From the NCBI GenBank assembly GCA_023053545.1, contig JAKZAN010000004.1, positions 10,230,001-10,294,000 on the forward strand: DNA of 64,000 nucleotides, in the 5' to 3' direction. The notes under the pieces are model-generated. The model was not told the DNA's origin, ran no database searches, and saw nothing but the letters and a program-made list of their open reading frames with translations. A program made the position numbers and the translations under genes. The stretch's first letter is position 1. Every line of letters begins with the position of its first letter. This stretch comes from Lepidurus packardi. Lineage: Eukaryota > Arthropoda > Branchiopoda > Notostraca > Triopsidae. Of this stretch, positions 1 to 8,900 are shown in pieces.

Positions 1-180
1 TTACGACTGTCATTTATAGGATTTGAAGTCAGTACCCCAACTACAACGAAAGCTATTACTACAACGACAGCTACTGCTACAACGACAGCTCCTGCTACAA
101 CGACAGCTACTCCTACAACAGAAGACTATAACTACGGAGACGGCGGAGACTACGGAGACGGCGGAGACTACGAATACTAA
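1..180 (+). CDS. 3' end of a Thr/Ala-rich protein with Gly-Asp-Tyr tail (partial)
   Basis: This is the last coding part of a gene that begins outside the window. The frame ending in TAA at 178-180 encodes many Thr-Thr-Thr-Ala blocks (about residues 8-38 of the visible part) and then a short acidic tail with repeated Gly-Asp-Gly-Gly-Asp-Tyr. A splice acceptor (TTTATAG) at 13-19 probably starts the exon at 20, though the frame is also open back to base 1. An AATAAA signal lies at 203-208. Thr-rich tracts are typical of O-glycosylated extracellular or mucin-like proteins; that role is inference because no domain is visible. Low complexity makes a family call impossible. Confidence 0.6.
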   Translation, partial: LRLSFIGFEVSTPTTTKAITTTTATATTTAPATTTATPTTEDYNYGDGGDYGDGGDYEY

Positions 181-513
181 GCGTAACAATTAACCAAAAA
201 TGAATAAACCTAGCAACATTTTACGCAGAAATAACAGCAAAAAGTCCACAAACAATAGCCCAAAGTCAATAACTAACCCACCATAGTTAACCCACATTTA
301 CTTCAAAGTAACATAAGAACGCTTACCTTGAAAAGATCCAGTCTCTATTAACTTTACAGAAAAGTGAATGACAGCTCTATAACAACCCATACCTAATACA
401 AAAGACAAATAATGTAAGCATGAAATACACATATCTACTGGAACGAAACCTTCACGCAAACCGTTCATTTCACGAAACAAGAACAATATAAAGTAATTTC
501 GTACCTACTGTTA

Positions 514-802
514 TTAACCAACCTGTGCGAAAAACACAAGGCACACGAATACTACGGTGGTTAAGATGTTCGCAACATCGATCTCGACGTAAGTCTCTTG
601 CCAGTTGTTACAACGCAGTAAATGCGGCCAGCTATGCAGTTTCTCGAAGAACACTCCACAAGCCAAAGTCGAGCTGCTATAAGAGTTAATCCCTAAAACC
701 AGCACTATGAATCGCGTCTTTAGTTTCGACACAGTTTTTTTACCTTGGTGATCTGGTTCTCCATTGCTCGGCAATGCCGTGGTTGTTTCCGGAGCTCAAC
801 AT
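514..802 (-). CDS. Candidate small tail-anchored-like membrane protein, uncertain model
   Basis: Not recognised. A two-exon model fits: exon 744-802 starts at ATG 802, intron GTAAAA...AGCAG, exon 514-673. It gives 72 residues that end with a strongly hydrophobic stretch (ILTTVVFVCLVFFAQVG) at the C-terminus, as in tail-anchored proteins. Three stop codons in frame follow closely (TAA TAA, then TAG). Beyond them the same frame opens again (about 320-495) with further hydrophobic sequence and a good donor (AAG|GTAAGC) near 321, which could splice to a short exon ending at 190. The region could therefore be one longer membrane protein, two genes, or a decayed gene. It is convergent with the preceding Thr-rich gene. 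Confidence 0.3.
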
Positions 803-1608
803 TAGACTGGATAGCCAGTTACGATTCCAACCAACACGAAAAATCAAAAAAAAAATCGAAAATTCAAATCAAAGCACCCGAATTGCTTCCCAGCTGTAAC
901 AAAACAGGATACGAGGTCAAACTGCTGACAAACAGCACAATAGTGGACGCTTAAACCAAACCAACTTTGTCTTGTATTGAAGACGAAGGTTACTTCATGC
1001 AGCATTCCCTGCCGAAACGCCTACAACGAGATGAGTGGATGGATGTGAGTACTGAAACCCCTAATTTTGTTTCTTTTTATGTAGCTCAGTCAAAGTTTTC
1101 GGTTTCGCAATTCTTAGGCAAGCTTCTTTTTACCCAACATGACACGGAGCGGAGTTTATTGACTTTCATCATGTATACAGCGGGCTCTACTGCACACAAG
1201 TTACGCCGTGCGTCATTGTCAATGTTATTGTCATGGTCAATGTGGTCATGGTCATTGAAATACAACCTTTTCCATCGAGTCCCTCCCACACAAGTAAACT
1301 AAGAAACATCAACCCCAGCGGGATCTTGTTTGGACTCGTATAGCCTAAATTTAACAAACTCGCATGTTTTAAACGTAATAAAATTTCCAAACTTCTACAC
1401 GCCCAAACGTTTGAAATGCAACATCACACTGAAAACACGCCCAAACTCCACAAAAGAAAGCTAAATTAATTATTACGAATCACAGGGATTTTGTGCGTAA
1501 TTACAAATAGAAAAAGTTCTAAAAACTTTATAAAACCCACCAAATATCATAAAAGTGAATCGTACAAACAAAGTTCTGTATCCAAATGTAGCAGAAAAAG
1601 TTCTGCAA

Positions 1609-1696
1609 GTTCTGTAACAGAAAACAATACAATGTAAAATTCTGTAATAGAAAACAGTTCTGTAAAGTTCTGTAACAGAAAATAAAATAATGTAAA
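1609..1696. repeat. Short tandem repeat of a TTCTGTAAYAGAA unit, about 28-30 bp period, 3 copies
   Basis: TTCTGTAACAGAA (itself an inverted repeat) recurs at about 1610, 1640 and 1668, each time followed by an A-rich spacer. Shorter pieces of the motif (TTCTGCAAG, TTCTGTATCC) lie just upstream, so the array is decaying at its left end. Confidence 0.6.
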
Positions 1697-1801
1697 CCCG
1701 AAATACAGGAACTAATGTTCAATAAAACGTACAGGCATGAAGAAACAGCCGTTACAATCACTTATTAATTCGACAAGAAACCTCGTCAGTAAAAAAAAAT
1801 C

Positions 1802-1847
1802 TGTAAAAAAAAAATAATCCCTCTGCAGAAGGATTATTTTTTTTACA
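1802..1847. repeat. Hairpin-forming inverted repeat
   Basis: Arms TGTAAAAAAAA..TAATCC (1802-1820) and GGATTATTTTTTTTACA (1831-1847) are reverse complements apart from two extra A residues. They are separated by a 10-base loop (CTCTGCAGAA). It could be a remnant of a small transposon or a transcript 3'-end structure; no gene end is visible next to it. Confidence 0.6.
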
Positions 1848-2228
1848 AATTGATGTATTTTATCCACATTTTCTCCTACACAGCAAGGACAAAACTTTTG
1901 CCGTTTTAATACAGTTGAAGTTACAAGTTTAATTCATCCCCATCCAATTGAAAACTTGTACACTATAAATTAATAGAATTTTGTGTCTTAAAATATGAAA
2001 TTTGCTTAAATGATCTTCCCCACTAAATAAAATCAATAAATAACACAAACACGGTCCTGTTTAATTATGTTAAATTTGTCCTTCTAACATGAACAGTCAA
2101 GGAAACTTAATAATAAAAGCTAATCACAAAATCGCTAAATAATAAAGCTAATCACCAAATTTTTCGAGAAAAAAAGAATAAAAAACAATGCATAAAACTA
2201 AAAAAAAAAAAGAAACGTGCAAAAAATT

Positions 2229-2301
2229 TACCCCCGGCGGGACTCGAACCCGCAATCCCCGGCTTAGGAGGCCGATGCCTTATCCGTTAGGCCACGGGGG
2301 C
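2229..2301 (-). tRNA. tRNA-Arg, anticodon CCT
   Basis: The reverse complement folds as a full cloverleaf without an intron. The acceptor stem GCCCCCG pairs with CGGGGGT (first pair G-U), followed by discriminator A. The D arm begins TGGCCTAACGG, which fits the Pol III A box. The anticodon loop is CTCCTAA with anticodon CCT, which reads AGG (Arg). The T arm GCGGG-TTCGAGT-CCCGC contains a perfect B box (GGTTCGAGTCC). No CCA is encoded, as expected in a eukaryote. A T6 run about four bases after the gene on its own strand is a good Pol III terminator. Confidence 0.97.
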
Positions 2302-2730
2302 TGTACGCATCACTCCAGACTGAAACCAGTTGTGCTGTAAGCATTCCTGACTTTGGTAAGAAAAACGATATTTGTATACCAGTCTAAAAATGTACATTTT
2401 TCTTTTTTTTCTACAATTGACAAGAATGGAAGTAAAGTTTCTGTAGCTACTCGGATCACCTATGGAATTTAATGCAAAAGCACGCGTTGCGGAATTAAAC
2501 CAGCTTCACAGCAAATTCACTCCTGCAAATTTTCCCACACAAAGTGGTAAAACAATTTTGCTGGTTAGACTCCGGCAGTTTGGTCTTAAAATGTCTTAAA
2601 ATAACTGAGAAGATAGTGCATGACTAACGCACCGGGGTATCATTGCATGCGTCACAAAATGTTCGGCCACGTTAGGCCAAGGTCGAAATAAAGAATCGAG
2701 ACCGAATTGATAAGATGATTTTATGCTGTT
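2302..2730. other. Intergenic between tRNA and TMEM65 3' end
   Basis: No coding frame of note. This would include the 3' UTR of the minus-strand TMEM65 gene and the 5' flank of the tRNA. I find no AATAAA on the minus strand close to the TMEM65 stop, so its poly(A) signal is probably a variant. Confidence 0.5.
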
Positions 2731-3759
2731 TCACGAAACCGTTTTGTTATCTTCCACTTCTCTCTCTCGCCCCGGAATGAACAAGAGAGGGACCATACCC
2801 AAAAGACAACCAATGGCTACTCCTAACGCTCTTCCCTGCAAGATTTACACACAAAAGAAATAACAAAAATGTCCCATAATCTATTTTCTTGAAGAATAAA
2901 TTAATAAATTTCTTACGAGATGAGTTGCCCATCTTGCTGATCTCATTGCGAGCTGCTCGGGCGTTAAATTAGGGACTGGAATCCCTAATCTCCCAGCCAC
3001 ATTCTCCACATACCATGCTGAACCAATACCTGCCACGTCAGATATCGTATTTCCTAAAGCTGCTGCAGCCATGGTAGAAATACCCAATCCCATTCCAATA
3101 GTAATATCAATGTAATCGCCCTAAAAAATCCATAAAAAACATTAATTTATATTAAATAAATTTATACAAAATTTATTTAACAAAGAGAAAGCCTTACAGC
3201 GACAATCATGATGAAATTGTCTAGGAATCCAAACCCAAGGAAAGGAATAGCGTAGTGCACTGCAACTGAGTTGTAAAAAGCAAGGAAAAAAATTAATTAC
3301 ATTTGTGTTGAGTTTATTTTGTAGTTATAATTATAATAATAACCCACCTTTTCTAAGCTCCGTCATAGAAGGGGGGGAGGGAGGAGGTTCTTTAGTCAAA
3401 TTTATTACGCCTGGAACCGATTGGGAAGCTCCTGTTTCTGGATTTAGTTGATGTTGTTTTTGCAGCGCTTCTAGCAGGAAGGCGCGCTCTTCTTCTTTCA
3501 AGATTTTGACCCAGCGCTCAGCTTGATTGGCAGAAAGCGATGATCTCATGGGTCTTACCATGCTAGGTCGTTCCAAACTTTGCTTGGGGTTCCCAGTATA
3601 TACTTTGCGGAAATCACTCAAACTTTGCCGGCCCAAACTTAGCAGAGTGGGCTGAAGAACAAATTTATGTTTATGAATTGATGACATTTCGAAGCACAGT
3701 GGGACGACGGATTTTAGTTTGTTGAAACTCATGTCGGTAACTTTCACAAACGCGCACAT
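2731..3759 (-). CDS. TMEM65: Transmembrane protein 65, inner mitochondrial membrane
   Basis: Four exons: 3348-3759, 3198-3259, 2917-3120, 2731-2835, giving 783 nt and 260 residues. The C-terminal half matches TMEM65 closely: HYAIPFLGFGFLDNFIMIVA, then GISTMAAAALGN, then a conserved loop, then THLGRALGVAIGCLLGM, so about three membrane helices. The N-terminus is basic and rich in Ser and Leu, like a mitochondrial presequence; ATG 3759 is first, and a second ATG (MSFNKLKS, 3732) is also possible. In vertebrates TMEM65 sits in the inner mitochondrial membrane and is linked to sodium/calcium exchange and cardiac function. It is divergent from RPP30, whose start is 396 bases away. Confidence 0.93.
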
Positions 3760-4154
3760 TTTCGTAAATATAGTTGCACTCTAATTCAACGTCATATAAT
3801 ACACAGATTGAGATTAAGTGGCCGAAACGTGCGGTGCAGAACGCATATAAATGTTCAATTTTTTGCCCATAACAATAACTTGTGCTGTAATGAACACTGC
3901 ACACACTTGGATCTTCAATCGCCGACTGGCGACAGCGCGCCACAAGGGATTTTATTCGAAAACATTAAAAACGCGGTGGTCAAAATTGACACTACTGTGT
4001 CACATGGCCGGAACACACTCTCAAGAAAAACTCCATCTATGAATGATAATGCTCAATGCTAGTTTTAATAAAGTAACACGTGAGAAAATCGCGCCTGACT
4101 TGAAGTTGAACATAAATCCAAACAAAATTAACAAATCTTTTCTTGTGCATACAA
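3760..4154. promoter_or_regulatory. Divergent promoter interval of TMEM65 and RPP30
   Basis: This 395-base interval separates the start codons of two divergent genes, so it must hold both promoters and 5' UTRs. Overlapping frames on both strands run through it but show no family signature. No clear TATA box stands out. A shared bidirectional promoter is inference. Confidence 0.5.
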
Positions 4155-5388
4155 ATGGACGATCTGAAAGGTTTTTGTGACTTTAACATTCCTGCAGAAT
4201 GTAGTCCATTAACAACTGTCAAGCAAGTGTTGCTCAAAGCTGTAACATGTAAGTAAGTTCCTTAGAAAAAGAAAATCGTTATTCCTCATTACTATGTTTT
4301 TCTTTTTGTAGTGGGTTACGAGACTATCGCCATCAATACCGTCATTGGTGATGAGCATTTGGCACCTACAAAAAAGAAAGGAAAAAAGGGAGGTGCTCAG
4401 ACGGAAGGTGCAAAAGAGATTCCGCCACCACCGCAAACCTTGCTGAGCCAGACCGATTTAGAGGAGTTGAAGGTTTGCTTTGCCATCATCGTATATAAAT
4501 TTAATTAACATTCTGCTCCATTATAACTTTAGGAAGCCGGACTGGAGCCCAGGATTCTTCAGAGACTCACACTCATCCTGACGGATCCAACTAGCACCCA
4601 TAAGTTCGTAAGTTTGAACTTAATTTCGCTCAAAATCGTGTTTTAACCTCGCCTACTGACTAGGTTCAGTCAGAGAATGTTAAGAAGTATGACATTTTGG
4701 CCGTCATGCCCAAAAGTCAGGCTGCCTTTCAGGTAATTTGCATAATTTGCCTGTCATTATGATTTCTACTCAGTTTGGTTTTCCATAGTACGTGTGTGGC
4801 AACTTGGAAATTGACATCATATCTCTAGATCCTGAAGCCACTAATCAATTCAGATTCAGTCGTCGAAACTACTACCAAGCCGTAGAAAGAGGGGTTTACT
4901 TTGAGATTCAATATGCACCAGCCATTCGTGACTCGACCCTAAGGAAAAACACCTTCTATAACGCCCACACGTTACACACCATAGGCAAATCACGGGTAGA
5001 ACTCTAGACCTTGTTCGTAAAAGCTTTCGTCTCAACCTACTTTCCATTTTAACTTAGAATATCATTATAACTAGCGGAGCTACGAAACCTTCTGAACTCC
5101 GTTCTCCGTACGATGTAGCCAACCTGTAAGTGTTTTATGCAAATTTGATATGATATGCATTATGCCAATTTGATATTTGTTTTATGATAAAAACTGATTA
5201 TTTTTTTTTTAAGGGGCCATTTGTTTGGATTAAGCGAGAGCCAATCCAAAGCTGCACTCACTTCCCTGTGCCGATCCATGGCGTTGCATGCCTACACTCG
5301 GAAAACTGGAAAAGGTCTGATTTCTATTAGTGTGAACGAAGAACCTGACGAATCTGAATGTAAAAAACCCAAGTTATCTGTAGCATAA
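4155..5388 (+). CDS. RPP30: Ribonuclease P/MRP protein subunit p30
   Basis: Seven exons: 4155-4248, 4312-4472, 4533-4607, 4664-4732, 4789-4995, 5058-5125, 5214-5388, giving 849 nt and 282 residues, close to the family's usual 270. RPP30 is a TIM-barrel-like subunit of nuclear RNase P and RNase MRP, which process tRNA 5' ends and rRNA. Recognisable parts are the early FCDFNIP segment, LGYETIAIN, VKKYDILAVMP, IDIISLD, a block with RGVYFEIQYAPAIRD, and near the end NIIITSGA and the GHLFGLS region. The C-terminus is Lys-rich. An AATAAA at 5401-5406 lies 12 bases after the stop. All introns are 51-88 bases. POP1, another subunit of the same enzyme, lies 24 kb downstream. Confidence 0.96.
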
Positions 5389-5676
5389 TGCAAAAGTTGA
5401 AATAAAAAATGGCCTACTAACTACTCTTTATAATTTCACCTCACTTACACATTACTCAAGGCTTTGATAAAACATTCACCCTTTCCAATCCATACGCGCT
5501 ATAGCTGTGCTATACTAAACAACTAAACTTCAAAATAGCTGCAAACATGGGCTTTTTTGCTCATCTTAGATAACATTTTTGGCTGCAAAAGAGAGCAACG
5601 TTTTTCCGCAACCGTGCAGAAAAACCACTCAACACACGATGCTGTTTTGAATCATTTTGTCTGTAACAATGTAAAA

Positions 5677-5928
5677 ATGAGCGATCAAGTCCTTCTTCCT
5701 AGAAAGATGAGATTCTCCTCTACGGAAACTTTCCGGACGTATTCAAGATACATCCAATCCAAGGGTCAGGTTTCTAAAATGAGCTTAAATGCACCCCAAA
5801 CGTACCCTTCGTTTGCACAAATTTTTCAAGCAGGTGGAATGCTTCCTTCTCGTGTGGAACATGCTTGGCAGTGGACAGGACGCGTGAAATGGGAACGTTT
5901 TAGTGGCGTATACAAACATGGGGTCTAG
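5677..5928 (+). CDS. Unrecognised 83-residue protein
   Basis: A single open frame, extending upstream to 5557 but most likely starting at ATG 5677 (AAAATGAGC, with A at -3). The product is basic with aromatic residues toward its end (HAWQWTGRVKWERF) and has no membrane helix or known motif. It begins 289 bases after the RPP30 stop and ends by sharing a CTAG with the MAGUK gene on the other strand: its TAG is 5926-5928 and the MAGUK TAG is 5925-5927. It may be a real short gene, an exon of an unrecognised gene, or a chance frame in the MAGUK 3' UTR. Confidence 0.35.
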   Translation: MSDQVLLPRKMRFSSTETFRTYSRYIQSKGQVSKMSLNAPQTYPSFAQIFQAGGMLPSRVEHAWQWTGRVKWERFSGVYKHGV

Positions 5929-8900
5929 TACACCCACGAGACTGGTACCCATTGATGTTGATTGCACAGTGATTCTAAGGCATCCACGACTTTTCGGAAT
6001 GTGGTATCCGGTTCTTCGTTGACAATTACCATGTCGAAGTACTTTTCGTAAGTTCGCTGCAATTGCGAGCTCTCTTCAACCGCATTCTTGAAGTCTTCCT
6101 CCTAACATTACATTCATTGCGTAAGCCAAAACTTTCAATTGTGCAACAAGGTAATTTTTGTCCTACCTCGTACAGTGACGCCAAGGATTCTAAAGTTCTG
6201 GCTCTTCGTGTGCTCATCCTCATGGAACTTCCGCGGCTAATCTATTGGAAGGCAACCGCATTTAAAATCTTTTTCAACATTCCAGTTTCCCGAGTTTCAC
6301 TTACGGTCAAATTCCTGCTCGAATAGCGGTTGTTGTCGTAGAGGTACTTGAGTTGTTCCATGCCAGGCGTAGCCAGAAATATAACAAAGGGCATGAACTC
6401 TGGGGAGTTATGTAACGATTTCAGGGACTATAAGGATAATAAACTTCATTATAAAGTCATTAGAAGGCAATTTGGGGAGGAGATATTACATTGGGGCTGC
6501 AGTCCAGGACGCACATTTTGCCTTGTCGAATGATATTCCTGATACTGTCTAACTTGGTTCCGTATATATGCCCATTATGCTCGCCGTACTCTAAATATTG
6601 GTGGTTTCGGATATCAATTTCCATATCTTCGCGCGAAACGAACCAATAGCCCATTCCGTCGTCTTCGAGCTCCCTCATGGGTCGCGAGGTATCTATCCAA
6701 GGAAATCAATACAATCTGTCTCTAATCTGTAAGACCTCTTTCCATTTTAGCGGCTTACGGGGTAAGACGGTTCCAAATCGATCTGCATCGCTGTTAATTA
6801 GTCGATTTTTCAAGGTTCTTCTGCCGACACCTTCCGATCCAATAAGGATCAAAGTCTTCCTGCGGAAAGGCGGCATTCGAGTCACTTCTTCATACAGTTG
6901 TAACTCGGCTTTATCCAAATCGGCACTGGACTTGATCTGATATAACATTTTTTTCTTCTTCCTCGAAACCTATACAATAAACCCAGCGACAAAAGCCAAA
7001 TTCAATTGGAAAACCATGTTAGCAAACCGCCGGGTACCAAAAAGAAGGGGGTACAAACTTACTCGAGTGCCACAGAATCCAATTTTGTGCACGTAGTCAG
7101 CCTCGGGTGCCACAAATGCTTTACGACGCTCTTCCAGTTCCTGTGATGGAATCAGTCCCGCTGGTCCACTCCATCCTACTTTTTTCGCTTGCCACCAATT
7201 AGGATCGCTTTGGTTGACAATCTAATTAAGAAGAGAGAGTGAGTACACGACACGAGTTATATAAAAACGTTAGGGAAGTGAAGCCGAGCACTTGCGCTCC
7301 AAATTAAGTCAAAGGCTCAATTTGTATACCTGTAATATATCTCCTTGTTTGAACGTCAATCCAATTTCTGGACACGGCAGCAATTTGTCTTCCTTCGGGT
7401 TGTAATCGAACAGCGCTCGCATGTAGCACTATAGATGGAAAAAATTCCGCAAAAAGACATTCGTTTGTTTAGCCTTACAATAACAGCATCAAAAGTTTGT
7501 GTAGCTTTAGCAACAATGAAATATGAGGTTGTTACGAACGAGTTTTGTTAGCAGCCAAGCACCAAAGTTCACTTTTCTCGGTAGTAAAGTTAGTTTTCAT
7601 TACTAGAATCCCAACCATCCATGGATTAGCCCGGAATAGTTCAGTTGCTGAACGAAGCAAAACTTACCACCGAGTTGGTGACTTCGGGAGCCAGAATCGA
7701 GCCAGGATTTACCTGTGCCCCTGCCGCGATTTCATGAAAACTGGGCAGGATTTTCAGTGTGATATGCTCTTTGGCTCGAGCGATTTCCACTTGCAATTCT
7801 TCTGGTGACTTGGCATGGATACCGTTTACTTCTCCAATAATGTCGCCCACGTGCAGTAAACCTTGACGATCAATCATGCCGCCCCCGAGGATCCGAGCGA
7901 CCACCAACTGACCATCCTCAACTTTCACAGTTAATCCCTAAAGAATTGCATTTGGAAAGTAAGAACTAGAACCTGATTTCTAAGGAAAAATCACGGGGAT
8001 TTTCGGGGAGGCTATACAAAAAACATACCAGAGGCTCTCCAGGCGTTTTCCTCAGGCTAACGATGCGGATATCGCTGATATCTGTAGGCATTTCTACGTG
8101 GTACCCGTTGACAGGGGTTGCTGAAGAAGGCTCGGAGTCGGATTCGTCGGACGGAGAATGTATTTGCTCGTAGCTCTTATCAGCTATAAGGTCGTGAGAT
8201 TGCAACAAGGCCTATTTATATAAGAACCAAAACACGCTTGCGATTATGAATTTTCCTCAACTTTCCCAACAACAGCCTGTCTTCCAGGTCTAACTTACGA
8301 TAACATGAGGGTCTTGGAGTAAATGGGTCAATTCTTGAGCTTCTTTGTTGCTAGTCTTAGCTTTAAGAATCGTCAAGAGATCTAACGTAAGCTCAAAATT
8401 CCCGCTGGCCAACGGTTTGGAAGCTGGCACGCTCTCTTCCAACTGATCTTGGACCTAAAAGAAAGACAACAATATAGAAAATAAATTAATTAAGCACTGT
8501 AAATCCCAAAGGCTTTCGTTTAGCATTGTATGGAACACACAACACGCCTCAAATCAAAGCCAGCGCCGTGTCAACCATAAAGGACCGCGCCCCTGTTCAA
8601 CTCCCTACACTGCAGCGGAATTTTTCAAACTTTTAACTCTAGCAACACACAAGCACAAATATTTCCCTTATTAAGGCTCCCTTGATTAGCATTACCTAAT
8701 GGGTGTGCACTCTGGAATCTCAACTAAGTTACAAACTACAAGGAAAGCACGACCACTGTTAAAAAGTCCTCTTCTGCGCTTTGAGGGATTGTGGTGGCTT
8801 GGTTCGTTTGGGAAGCTTTCTTTTCTAATACCACTTGCCTCCCAATGCTGGTTTGGTCTAGTCGGCAGGAGTTTGGACTGGCTTTTCCACCTCTTCCCCA

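Larger units (their letters stand above)
803..2228. other. Intergenic, A+T-rich, no recognised gene
   Basis: I see no convincing gene here. The longest frame (967-1302, +) has no recognisable domain and overlaps frames on the other strand. The stretch contains short direct repeats around 1609-1696 and a hairpin at 1802-1847, both listed separately, and many A and T runs. Confidence 0.5.

Noticed and set aside
3808-4062. 84-codon plus frame between TMEM65 and RPP30
   Set aside because: It lies in the divergent promoter interval, overlaps another frame on the same strand and has no domain.
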